From Dyadobacter chenwenxiniae (lineage in GTDB: Bacteria > Bacteroidota > Bacteroidia > Cytophagales > Spirosomataceae): DNA of 64,000 nt. Position numbers and translations under genes: made by a program. The notes under the pieces were generated by a model. That model was not told where the DNA came from and did not search any database. It worked only from the letters and a program-made list of their open reading frames with translations. Shown one piece after another: positions 42,098 to 49,958 of the stretch. The first letter of the stretch is position 1, and each line of letters opens with the position of its first letter. The DNA is taken from NCBI RefSeq assembly GCF_022869785.1, contig NZ_CP094997.1:4712001-4776000 (forward strand), written 5' to 3'.

Positions 42098-44269
42098 TCA
42101 AATGTCATCTTTTGAAACCTTTGCCTTTTTGGAAAGCATGATCTGCATGCCTACAAAGAAACTCCTGTAACTCTGCGGGCCGACGGCATAGCGCGTCTTC
42201 CCATCCGGCGTATAGCGGTAGGTGAATACATTTTTTGTATTTAAAATGTTGTCCACCGAGGCGTAGAATATAACCAGGTTACCCAACACATTTTGAAGCT
42301 TGCTGGCCTGAATGTTCACATTATGAACAGGTGCTGTTTTATCGCCGAGAAATTGTTCGTTGTTGGGGTTGTAATAGGGTCTGCCGCTCGTGAAAGCATA
42401 AGTCATGCTTACATTGGTGGTTATTTTCTGAAACCACTTCTTCGCGATCAGGCTAATGTTGTGATTGGAAATGAACGTGGGCGTAGTGGATTCTTGAAAT
42501 TGCTGGAAAAGCCTTTCGGAATCCACAAAACTGTACGTGATCCAGTAATCGAAGTTTTTGATCGTTTTTTGGTCCCGCCAGAAAAAATCGAAACCGCGTG
42601 CGTAGCCTTCTCCACCATTGTTGGTTCGGCCCCAGGGAAAACGGTAAGGATCGGCGTCGAATTTCTGGCCTGTAAATTCGCGCACAAGCTGCGCGTAGTT
42701 TTTGTAAAATGCCTCTGCCCGGAATGTACGCTGGTTTTTAATGATCTGATAGTTCAGGATCAAATGGTCAGCGCGCTCGTAATCCAGGTTTTTATTGGTG
42801 TAAAGATATTTGTAGTCGGGATTTTGGTAAAACTGACCTGCCGCTAGTGAAACCTGACTGTATTTTCCTGTTTTATAAGCAAACGAAAGGCGCGGCGCCA
42901 GATTGACGTCTCTGAGAATGGAGGAATATTCCGCCCGAAGCCCAATGCGGCCGGCAAGCTCCCGGGTAATGTAGATTTCAGATTCAATAAAAGCGGCTGT
43001 ATAGCGGTCTTTCAGGTTGTATAATTTACCAGCAACACCGTTTTTCAAACGGATCGCATGCGCCTCTGCACCGAAAAGGATCGTATTATTCCCTGAAAGA
43101 AGCCTTGAAAGCACAACGCGGCCCTGTGTTCTTTCATCGAAACGGTCAAAATTAAAACCATCTAATGTCGTGTTGTCATTGTTGCGGCTGTAAGAAAATC
43201 CGGAGTTCAGTGACCAGCGTCCATCCTTCCAGGAGTCTGTATAGGTGCTCGTTACGAAGGAATTTTTATTTTCAAGATCCAGCTTCATTTGGCCCGAATC
43301 ACTCGCAGGTGCCCTGGAATTCATGCTCAAATCACTGGCCGAATACATTCCATAGACTTTCAGGACGCCGTTTTTTGTTGGCCTAAGGCGGTATGTCAAT
43401 GAAGAGCCTTTGAATTCAGGCTCTTGCAACCAGTCTACATTCTGTTTTACGAGAGAAAAAAGTGGTTTGAGATTACCATAATAAGCAACAGCAGAGATAG
43501 ATTGGTTTTTGGTCGCATAATCGTAATTAAGCCCTGCGTTGGCAAGGTTCAGACTGATCCCCAAACCATTATTACTAACCTTATCTGTGGTATTAAGCAG
43601 CAAAACGGAGGAAAGCGCCTGTCCATACTGCGCAGAGTAACCGCCTGTGCTAAATGAAGTCCCTTTGAACATAAATGGATTAAACCTGCCACGCGATTGC
43701 ACGTCAGGCAAGGAACTGAAAAATGGATTCTGAACGATCATTCCATCAATCACAACCTTGGTTTCCTGCCCGGAACCGCCTCTTACGAAAAGCCCTTCCT
43801 GCTCTCCTACGCGCTGGGCGCCCGGGAGGAACTGCATGGCGCCGGTAATATCCGCGGCTGCACCGGCGGTGGTTACAATGTCGAGTGGCTTCAACATAGC
43901 CATTCGTTTTTCGTCGGATGCCTCAAATGCGCCTGCCGTAATGACCACGGTGTTCAATTCATTGGCCAGCTCTTCCACTTTTACCGACAGGTCGGTTGCA
44001 TTGTCCTTTATTCCAATTTTCTTTTCGAATGCTTCATAACCAACATATGTTGCGGCGAGTGTAGCGGTGTCTGTCTCGCTTGTTTGAAAGCTGAAACTCC
44101 CGTTGGCATCTGTGGTGGTCCCGTCGTAGGTGCCTTTTAAAAATACATTGGCTCCCGGTAAAGCATTCCCTTTCTTATCGGTAACCTTCCCGCTTACTGT
44201 CTTTTGGGCAGAGCAAAGCGGGGAGATCAATAATAGTAAATAAAAAAAAAGCTTCATGGCTAACAGCAT
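42098..44269 (-). CDS. TonB-dependent receptor with carboxypeptidase-regulatory domain (723 aa)
   Basis: After a signal peptide ending LCSAQ comes a regulatory beta-sandwich (KVTDKKGNALPGANVFLKG), then a plug (AADITGAMQFLPG, LFVRGGSGQETKVVIDGM) and a barrel to the end. The last residues (KKAKVSKDDI) are not the usual aromatic, which is odd for a barrel terminus, although the upstream SYRSFFVGMQIMLS strand fits. I chose the ATG at 44269, which has AAGGA six bases upstream; an ATG at 44257 is also possible. The start lies inside a large terminator-like hairpin. It is the first gene of a receptor/helical protein/LytS/LytTR operon. Confidence 0.9.
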   Translation of the reverse strand: MLLAMKLFFYLLLLISPLCSAQKTVSGKVTDKKGNALPGANVFLKGTYDGTTTDANGSFSFQTSETDTATLAATYVGYEAFEKKIGIKDNATDLSVKVEELANELNTVVITAGAFEASDEKRMAMLKPLDIVTTAGAAADITGAMQFLPGAQRVGEQEGLFVRGGSGQETKVVIDGMIVQNPFFSSLPDVQSRGRFNPFMFKGTSFSTGGYSAQYGQALSSVLLLNTTDKVSNNGLGISLNLANAGLNYDYATKNQSISAVAYYGNLKPLFSLVKQNVDWLQEPEFKGSSLTYRLRPTKNGVLKVYGMYSASDLSMNSRAPASDSGQMKLDLENKNSFVTSTYTDSWKDGRWSLNSGFSYSRNNDNTTLDGFNFDRFDERTQGRVVLSRLLSGNNTILFGAEAHAIRLKNGVAGKLYNLKDRYTAAFIESEIYITRELAGRIGLRAEYSSILRDVNLAPRLSFAYKTGKYSQVSLAAGQFYQNPDYKYLYTNKNLDYERADHLILNYQIIKNQRTFRAEAFYKNYAQLVREFTGQKFDADPYRFPWGRTNNGGEGYARGFDFFWRDQKTIKNFDYWITYSFVDSERLFQQFQESTTPTFISNHNISLIAKKWFQKITTNVSMTYAFTSGRPYYNPNNEQFLGDKTAPVHNVNIQASKLQNVLGNLVIFYASVDNILNTKNVFTYRYTPDGKTRYAVGPQSYRSFFVGMQIMLSKKAKVSKDDI

Positions 44270-44308
44270 TTGTGTTCCTTGTTGACACAAATCTATCAGC
44301 CATGAAGC
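44242..44308 (-). promoter_or_regulatory. Two-part hairpin with a nine-U tail that overlaps the TonB receptor start and a -7 box
   Basis: On the minus strand, an 11-bp outer stem (44298-44308 with 44251-44261) and an 8-bp inner stem (44285-44292 with 44268-44275) form a tall hairpin, followed by nine U (44250-44242). The loop (44276-44284) carries AAGGA, the ATG at 44269 is in the inner right arm, and TAGATTTG (44295-44288), an exact -7 consensus, is in the left arm. It can end transcripts from the DUF1080 gene, which stops at 44386, while transcripts started inside it escape. Confidence 0.65.
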
Positions 44309-44385
44309 CGTATGCTAAGTAATTTCCGACGAACTGCGCATTTGAAACGTATGAACTTCGTTTCGACCGGAATGAAAAATCGGGA

Positions 44386-45021
44386 TTAAAGCTCTTCGAC
44401 AGTAATATTTTTCCACCGTACTTTGATTCCGCCACCATCGTGGATCTGCAATGCGATTGAGCCTTCACCAGCGCCGATTTTCGCGTCCGTGAAATCAACC
44501 ATTTGATTACCATTCAAATAGGTTTTAACATTATCGCCCACCGCACGGATTCTCAATGTATTCCATTCGCCCATTTTCAGAAAACCTTCTTTTTCATCGG
44601 GGATTTGTACAAGCCAGTTGCGACCGTAGGACTCGTAAATTCCGCCTGTATCATGGTTTGGCGGTGCAACTTCAACCTGCCAGCCTGCAACCTTTGTGCC
44701 GTCCACGGTCGAGCGGAAAAATACGCCGCTGTTACCATTGGCTTCCTGCTTGAATTGCAGGGAAAGGTCGAAATTCTTGTAAAACTTGTCCGTCGTCAAA
44801 TAGCCATATTTCTTATCAGGGCCGCTTTCGCAGATCAATTCGCCGTTTTCTACATACCATTTTTCTGTTCCGTTTACTTTCCAGCCGGTCAGATCTTTTC
44901 CGTTAAATAATTTAACAGGTTTTTTTAACGGGTTGGGAACGGGTGCCTTATAAGCGAGAAATGCTGAGTTAAGGAGCAAAATGGCCGCAGAGAGCACAGC
45001 TAGTTGTCTAAGTTTTAACAT
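44386..45021 (-). CDS. DUF1080 (3-keto-disaccharide hydrolase-like) secreted protein (211 aa)
   Basis: A signal peptide (to about residue 25) is followed by a concanavalin-like beta-sandwich of the DUF1080 family: KLFNGKDLTGWKVNG, YGYLTTDKFYKNFDLSLQFK and NSGVFFRSTVDGTK, with GEGSIALQIHDGGGIKVRWKN at the end (quoted in parts). Members hydrolyse or bind modified sugars, including 3-keto-glycosides, in the periplasm. The family often sits with Gfo/Idh/MocA proteins; the one in this window is 33 kb away. A 95-bp spacer separates it from the divergent fasciclin gene. Confidence 0.9.
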   Translation of the reverse strand: MLKLRQLAVLSAAILLLNSAFLAYKAPVPNPLKKPVKLFNGKDLTGWKVNGTEKWYVENGELICESGPDKKYGYLTTDKFYKNFDLSLQFKQEANGNSGVFFRSTVDGTKVAGWQVEVAPPNHDTGGIYESYGRNWLVQIPDEKEGFLKMGEWNTLRIRAVGDNVKTYLNGNQMVDFTDAKIGAGEGSIALQIHDGGGIKVRWKNITVEEL

Positions 45022-45116
45022 AATGGATTGGGGGTTAGGATTAAAAAAATTACATTAAGAATTCGGTCAAAATACATTTTCCATTAGTTTTACGGAAATT
45101 AACCAATGGGAAAGCT

Positions 45117-45626
45117 ATGAAAAAAAACCGTTTTGTATGGCCTTATGTGGCATTTTTTTTACTTGCAGTGTTGTCTTCGGGAGTAATTATTTCCTGCAAA
45201 GAAAAGAATGAGGACATCGTAAAGCGCAAAACGATTACAGAGGTCATCATGGAGAATGAGCGATTTAGCATTCTGAAAGATCTGATGCTTTATGCCAAAA
45301 TGAGTGACGGATTGCGGACCGGTGAAGTAACTTTTTTTGCACCTGACAATGCTGCCTTTGGCCGTGCCAATATTTTCTCTTCCTCCGTATTGACCGCGAT
45401 GCCAGAAGATTCGGTTCGGAAACTTATAAATAACCACATTGTAGGAAAAGAGCGGCTTGACTATAAAAGCCTTAAAGAAGGAAAGAAGAAGGCGATCGGA
45501 GGCAAAGAACTGAGCATTACCAAAACGGACAGCATCTTTTCTGTAAACAGAGCGGACATTATCCTTTCTGATATCAGCGCTGCAAATGGTGTCATCCACA
45601 TTATCGACAGTCTTGCCATAAGGTGA
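45117..45626 (+). CDS. Fasciclin (FAS1) domain lipoprotein (169 aa)
   Basis: A signal peptide ends in a lipobox-like VIISC at about Cys27, followed by a single FAS1 domain (about 40-165) with the H1 motif TFFAPDNAAFGRANI and the H2 motif NGVIHIIDSLAI. FAS1 lipoproteins mediate adhesion or attachment at the cell surface. The family is normally longer in Bacteroidota SusD-linked systems; this is a small stand-alone copy. A strong hairpin terminator follows. Confidence 0.88.
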   Translation: MKKNRFVWPYVAFFLLAVLSSGVIISCKEKNEDIVKRKTITEVIMENERFSILKDLMLYAKMSDGLRTGEVTFFAPDNAAFGRANIFSSSVLTAMPEDSVRKLINNHIVGKERLDYKSLKEGKKKAIGGKELSITKTDSIFSVNRADIILSDISAANGVIHIIDSLAIR

Positions 45627-45645
45627 GACCATAAGATTTGTAAAT

Positions 45646-45681
45646 AAAACGGCCCGGTTGAATGTTCAGCCGGGCCGTTTT
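45646..45681. terminator. Bidirectional terminator between the fasciclin gene and ndk
   Basis: A 12-bp perfect stem (AAAACGGCCCGG at 45646-45657 with 45670-45681) that extends four more base pairs through a T-G wobble to a 4-base loop. Both ends are A/T-rich, which suits two convergent genes. Confidence 0.85.
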
Positions 45682-45698
45682 ATTGGATACTTTAATAC

Positions 45699-46118
45699 TT
45701 AGAATTGCTCGATGTGAGCAAAGAAGAAATTTCCCTCTATTTCAGCATTCTCATCGGAATCGGAACCGTGGATTGCGTTGGCTTCGATGGATTTCGCAAA
45801 TAACTTACGAATTGTGCCTTCGTCAGCATTGGCAGGGTTAGTGGCGCCAATCAGCGTACGGAAGTCAGCAACGGCATTGTCTTTCTCCAAAATCATCGGA
45901 ACGATCGGGCCGGAAGACATATATTTGCATAAATCATTGTAGAAAGGGCGCTCCTTGTGCACTGCATAAAATTCTCCGGCGCGTTCCGGGGTAAGCTGTG
46001 TTTTTTTCAAGGCTACAATCCGGAATCCGGCCTCCTCAATCATTTTGATAATTGCTCCCGAATTACCGTCTTGAACGGCATCCGGCTTAATCATTGTGAA
46101 TGTTCTATTTGTTGGCAT
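45699..46118 (-). CDS. ndk: Nucleoside diphosphate kinase (139 aa)
   Basis: Transfers the terminal phosphate from NTP to NDP through a phosphohistidine. The NDK fold starts RTFTMIKPDAVQDGN and the catalytic His is in NAIHGSDS. I chose the ATG at 46118; a longer frame upstream adds 15 non-conserved residues. A perfect -7 box (CAAAACTA on the plus strand at 46143-46150) lies 25 bp upstream on the minus strand. The gene is divergent from the DHH phosphoesterase. Confidence 0.95.
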   Translation of the reverse strand: MPTNRTFTMIKPDAVQDGNSGAIIKMIEEAGFRIVALKKTQLTPERAGEFYAVHKERPFYNDLCKYMSSGPIVPMILEKDNAVADFRTLIGATNPANADEGTIRKLFAKSIEANAIHGSDSDENAEIEGNFFFAHIEQF

Positions 46119-46142
46119 ACTATCGGCTAAATTTATTTGCTG

Positions 46143-46150
46143 CAAAACTA
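46143..46150 (-). promoter_or_regulatory. Candidate -7 box for ndk
   Basis: The minus strand reads TAGTTTTG, an exact TAnnTTTG match, with its inner edge 25 bp before the ndk start at 46118, giving a short leader. No good -33 match is seen. Confidence 0.5.
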
Positions 46151-46242
46151 TACAATTTTTCATTTTATATCCTTGCCCCTCTCTTCGTATGTCGGCGTAA
46201 CCATCAAAACATTGCCTGATAACCAGCCTTTAGGGGACAACA

Positions 46243-46274
46243 TTGAGCAAATCCCAACAGTTTTATTAATTTTG
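46243..46274 (+). promoter_or_regulatory. Candidate promoter for the DHH phosphoesterase gene
   Basis: TTG at 46243-46245 and TAATTTTG at 46267-46274 (exact TAnnTTTG) are separated by 21 bases, the expected Bacteroidota -33/-7 spacing, and the start codon is 47 bp downstream. This is the best promoter match in the window. Confidence 0.65.
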
Positions 46275-46320
46275 TGGGCTCAATGCAAAGCAAATTTTCT
46301 TCTGTCCGAATTAAGTAGCT

Positions 46321-47355
46321 GTGAATCAAACCGTTGAAGAGCTTAGCTCTTTTCTATCCCAACCACAAAAAATCATCATTACGATGCATCGTGACCCCGA
46401 CGCCGACGCGCTGGGATCGTCATTGGGCTGGGCAAGTTATTTAATCAAGAAAGGGCACGAAGTTACGGTCATCAGCCCAACGGATTATACTGCGAATTTG
46501 CGCTGGCTATCTGGTATTGAGCATGTTTTGGTTTATGAAAAGCAAGCAGATCAGGTTAAATGCAAGAATAAAATTGCGCAGGCGACATTGATATGCTGCC
46601 TGGATTTTTCAGCTCTTTCGAGGCTTAAAGATCTGGGCAAGGTCGTGGAAGAAGCTGCCGCCCCCAAATTAATGGTGGATCATCATCTTGAACCTGAACA
46701 TTTTGCAAAATGGATGGTATGGGACACATATGCAGCCGCTACGGCCCAGCTTATTTACAAACTGATCAAAGAACTGGAAGGCGATTCTCCTGTGACTGAA
46801 ATATTTGATATTCCAATGGCGGAATGTTTGTATGCAGGCATTATGACGGATACTGGCTCTTTCAGACACGGTAATGTCACCCCGGAAGTTCATTTGGCCG
46901 TTGCAGACCTGATGTTGACCGGTTTTGATTCCAGCCGCGTTCACAGGCTCATTTACGACAATGCGCCGCTTTCCAGGTTGCAATTTCTAGGTTACGTACT
47001 CTCTCAAAAATTGGTCGTATTACCCCAATACAGAACGGCTTATATGGTTTTAACGGAAGCAGAATTGCAGAAATTCAATTCCAGCACGGGAGAAACCGAA
47101 GGAATCGTTAATTATGGCTTGCAGGTCGAAAATGTGGTCATGTCTGCCATGTTCATTGAAAGAAAAGGCGAGGTGAAAATTTCTTTCCGCTCTGTGGGAA
47201 CATTCTCGGTAAGGGATTTGGCGAGCACGTATTTCAGTGGCGGAGGACATAAGAATGCTTCCGGCGGAAGATCAGAACAATCAGTAAATGAAACAGTTGC
47301 AACTTTTTTAAGTATCCTTCCTGAATACCAGCAAGAACTTTTAAACGTTGATTAG
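46321..47355 (+). CDS. DHH-family phosphoesterase, NrnA-like (344 aa)
   Basis: A DHH-DHHA1 protein that degrades very short oligoribonucleotides and often pAp. The DHH motifs are TMHRDPDADALGSSLG, a middle CLDFSAL, VDHHLEP with the second metal site, and DTGSF; the C-terminal DHHA1 part ends with GGGHKNASGG. The start is GTG at 46321, supported by the family N-terminus and the promoter spacing. It is followed by an FKBP lipoprotein gene 56 bp downstream. Confidence 0.92.
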   Translation: MNQTVEELSSFLSQPQKIIITMHRDPDADALGSSLGWASYLIKKGHEVTVISPTDYTANLRWLSGIEHVLVYEKQADQVKCKNKIAQATLICCLDFSALSRLKDLGKVVEEAAAPKLMVDHHLEPEHFAKWMVWDTYAAATAQLIYKLIKELEGDSPVTEIFDIPMAECLYAGIMTDTGSFRHGNVTPEVHLAVADLMLTGFDSSRVHRLIYDNAPLSRLQFLGYVLSQKLVVLPQYRTAYMVLTEAELQKFNSSTGETEGIVNYGLQVENVVMSAMFIERKGEVKISFRSVGTFSVRDLASTYFSGGGHKNASGGRSEQSVNETVATFLSILPEYQQELLNVD

Positions 47356-47410
47356 TCTTAAATTTATACTTCAAAAATCACATCATAATCTTTCCAATTA
47401 ACACAATCCA

Positions 47411-48310
47411 ATGAATTTAAAAACAATCGGTTATGCAATGGGCGTAACTATTCTAGCAGCCGCTTGCAACCAACACCGAACGCAGGTTACTGAATCCGGT
47501 CTGAAATATCAGATTTTCGAACACGAAGATGACGCAAGAAAAGCTAAGTTGGGAGATATTATGACGTTCCACTTTGTTTTGAAAAACGGCACCGATTCCA
47601 CGCTTCGCGACACATATAAAGAAGGCGCCCCTCAGAAAATGGTTTTGCAGGCTCCTCAATACAAAGGCAGCTTTGAAGAGGGCCTTGCTTTGCTGGCAAG
47701 CGGCGATAGCGCCAAAATATCGATCAATGCGGATACAATGTTTGCAAAAATCGGTCAACCAATGCCTCCGATGATCAAAAAAGGCTCTGACCTTAATTTT
47801 ACGGTTAAGGTGGTAAGTGTCCTTACTTCTGAGGAATTCCAAAAGCAACTTTCGGAAGCAGGAACAAAACAAAAAGCAATCGACGCCAAGGTGATCGAAG
47901 ATTACCTGACTAAAAATAACCTGAAAGCAAAAGCGCAGAAAACAGCATCCGGCCTGACTTACATAGATGACGTGGTCGGAACTGGCGAAAGCCCTAAGGC
48001 TGGTGACAATGTAAAGGTTCACTACACAGGAAAGCTTTTGGATGGAAAAGTATTTGACAGCTCCAAAAACGGCGGCAGACCGCCCATTGATTTCCAGGTG
48101 GGCGTAGGCATGGTAATCCCAGGCTGGGAAGAAGGTATTATGCTGATGAAAAAAGGCGGAAAACGCACTTTGATCATCCCATCAGGGCTAGCATATGGAG
48201 CTGAGGGATCACCAGGAGCTATTCCTGCCAACTCAGTTTTGTTGTTTGATGTGGAATTGATCGATTTCGGAAAAGCACCGGCACAACAACCTGGTCCTCC
48301 TGCGAGATAA
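47411..48310 (+). CDS. FKBP-type peptidyl-prolyl isomerase, lipoprotein (299 aa)
   Basis: A lipoprotein signal ends AAACNQ (Cys19). There are two FKBP-related regions: an N-terminal degenerate one (about 30-140, GDIMTFHFVLKNG, with LASGDSAKISI) and a C-terminal canonical domain (about 180-290) with KVHYTGKLLDGKVFDSS, PGWEEGIMLMKKGGKRTLI and IPANSVLLFDVELI. The second carries the usual active-site aromatics. It helps periplasmic or outer-membrane folding, and a rho-independent terminator follows. Confidence 0.93.
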   Translation: MNLKTIGYAMGVTILAAACNQHRTQVTESGLKYQIFEHEDDARKAKLGDIMTFHFVLKNGTDSTLRDTYKEGAPQKMVLQAPQYKGSFEEGLALLASGDSAKISINADTMFAKIGQPMPPMIKKGSDLNFTVKVVSVLTSEEFQKQLSEAGTKQKAIDAKVIEDYLTKNNLKAKAQKTASGLTYIDDVVGTGESPKAGDNVKVHYTGKLLDGKVFDSSKNGGRPPIDFQVGVGMVIPGWEEGIMLMKKGGKRTLIIPSGLAYGAEGSPGAIPANSVLLFDVELIDFGKAPAQQPGPPAR

Positions 48311-48326
48311 TCAAATAGAAACGAAT

Positions 48327-48361
48327 TAAAACGGCTGCTTCACAAGAGTAGCCGTTTTTTT
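48327..48361 (+). terminator. Intrinsic terminator of the FKBP gene
   Basis: The stem ACGGCTGCT (48331-48339) with AGTAGCCGT (48346-48354, one G-T pair) is followed by seven U, extended by AAAA/TTTT. Confidence 0.85.
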
Positions 48362-48395
48362 GTGTAAAATGCATTTTGAACAAATATTAATTCCC

Positions 48396-48971
48396 ATGAA
48401 ACTCTGCTTTGCCACCAACAATCTTCATAAGTTAAAGGAAATCCAGGCACTATTGGGCAATCAGTTTGAGCTGGTTACGCTCAGCGATATCGGCTGCGAA
48501 ACGGACATTCCTGAGCCATTTGAAACAATCGCTGAGAACTCTGCCGCAAAAGCAAGATATGTATGGGACCATTACAGGATCAATTGCTTTGCGGACGACA
48601 CTGGACTGGAAGTAGCCGCGCTCAATAGTGAGCCAGGCGTATATTCCGCGCGCTATGCGGGTCCTCAGCGGAATGCGGACGATAACATTGACCTGTTACT
48701 AACCAATCTGGCTGGTGAAAGTGACCGCAGCGCTCGATTTGTTACGGTAATTACATTGGTAATTGATGGAGAATATCAACAGTTTGAAGGAACAGTCGAA
48801 GGGCACATTATCAGTGAAAAAAGGGGCAGTAATGGATTCGGTTATGATCCTGTGTTCATGCCCAGCGATTTAACCCGGACATTTGCGGAAATGACGCTCG
48901 ATGAAAAATCCTTGCTGAGCCACAGAGCACGTGCATTTGCCAAGCTGGTCGGGTTTTTGAGACAAGTGTAA
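48396..48971 (+). CDS. rdgB: dITP/XTP pyrophosphatase (191 aa)
   Basis: A HAM1/RdgB pyrophosphatase that cleans non-canonical purine nucleotides from the pool. The N-terminus MKLCFATNNLHKLKEIQ and the segments FADDTGLEVAALN, GVYSARYAGP and FGYDPVF are typical; SHRARAFAKL ends the fold. The start at 48396 gives the family N-terminus; a longer frame adds 12 unrelated residues. Confidence 0.95.
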   Translation: MKLCFATNNLHKLKEIQALLGNQFELVTLSDIGCETDIPEPFETIAENSAAKARYVWDHYRINCFADDTGLEVAALNSEPGVYSARYAGPQRNADDNIDLLLTNLAGESDRSARFVTVITLVIDGEYQQFEGTVEGHIISEKRGSNGFGYDPVFMPSDLTRTFAEMTLDEKSLLSHRARAFAKLVGFLRQV

Positions 48972-49001
48972 TAACAACATCATTCTTAAACAGCATTCAT
49001 T

Positions 49002-49895
49002 ATGCCAGACTTCAATTCAGACGAATATCGCGTGGATGGGACGCAGAAATTTCAGATCAAAAAAGCAAAAACGCGCTTCAAAGATATTTATAAGGATAAG
49101 GAAGAATATGAGTCCATGCAGGATGACTCGGCGAAGGAGCTAGATGTGCTGCAAAGCATGATGTATGCACACAACCGCTACGGGTTACTGGTTATATTTC
49201 AGGCTATGGACGCGGCCGGTAAGGACGGGACGATCAAACACGTGCTTGCAGGCGTAAATCCGGTAGGGGTGAAAATACATTCGTTCAAACGGCCCACAGA
49301 AACTGAACTTGAACATGACTATTTATGGCGTAGCAATCTCGTGCTCCCCCAACGAGGCACGATCACTATCTTTAATCGCAGTTATTATGAAGAAGTGCTT
49401 GTTGCGAAAGTGAACCCGGAAATCGTCACAACTTCCCAGCGGCTGCCCGTGGAGCTGACAGAAGACATGGACAAGCTTTGGAAGAACAGATATTCAGATA
49501 TCAGAAACCTGGAAAAATATTTATATAGAAATGGAATCCGCGTTATCAAATTTTTCCTGAATGTATCTAAGGAAGAGCAAGCTTCACGCCTGATCGAGCG
49601 CATAGAGGATCCATCTAAAAACTGGAAATTCGAGGAGCAGGATGTAAAAGTGCGCGGGCAGTGGGATGAATATATGCAGGCTTATGAAGATTGCATTAAC
49701 AACACGGCGTCGAAGAAAGCACCTTGGTTCGTCGTCCCGGCGGACGACAAGAAAAATCTTCGTCTAACAGTGTCTAAAATTATTGTGGAAGAACTTACGA
49801 AGATGAATATGTCTTATCCCGAGTCCGGGCCGGAACGTTCGGAAGAGTTACATCATTTTATTGATGTGATAAATGCTCAGAATACAGAAAGTTAA
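49002..49895 (+). CDS. Polyphosphate kinase 2 family protein (297 aa)
   Basis: PPK2 transfers phosphate between polyphosphate and nucleotides. The Walker A is FQAMDAAGKDGTIKHV (Lys74), the Walker B region is VKIHSFKRP, and the lid loop shows FNRSYYEEVLVAKVNPE and KKAPWFVVPADDKKN. Length fits a class I or III single-domain enzyme rather than the two-domain AMP kinase; which nucleotide is used cannot be determined. It is followed by a palindromic terminator. Confidence 0.9.
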   Translation: MPDFNSDEYRVDGTQKFQIKKAKTRFKDIYKDKEEYESMQDDSAKELDVLQSMMYAHNRYGLLVIFQAMDAAGKDGTIKHVLAGVNPVGVKIHSFKRPTETELEHDYLWRSNLVLPQRGTITIFNRSYYEEVLVAKVNPEIVTTSQRLPVELTEDMDKLWKNRYSDIRNLEKYLYRNGIRVIKFFLNVSKEEQASRLIERIEDPSKNWKFEEQDVKVRGQWDEYMQAYEDCINNTASKKAPWFVVPADDKKNLRLTVSKIIVEELTKMNMSYPESGPERSEELHHFIDVINAQNTES

Positions 49896-49900
49896 ACACA

Positions 49901-49928
49901 AAAAAGGCGGCTGAATTCAGCCGCCTTT
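49901..49928. terminator. Perfect palindromic terminator between ppk2 and the coiled-coil gene
   Basis: A 26-base perfect palindrome at 49903-49928 (AAAGGCGGCTG as the first half-stem, AATT loop) flanked by further A on the left. The minus strand gets a six-base U-run, so it mainly ends the gene at 49959, and it may also end ppk2. Confidence 0.85.
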
Positions 49929-49958
49929 GATAGTTATGCATGGTGTGAAGTCTAATCC

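Noticed and set aside
45159..45632. A minus-strand frame of 157 residues opposite the fasciclin gene
   Set aside because: It is antisense to a well-supported FAS1 lipoprotein gene and has no recognisable features.
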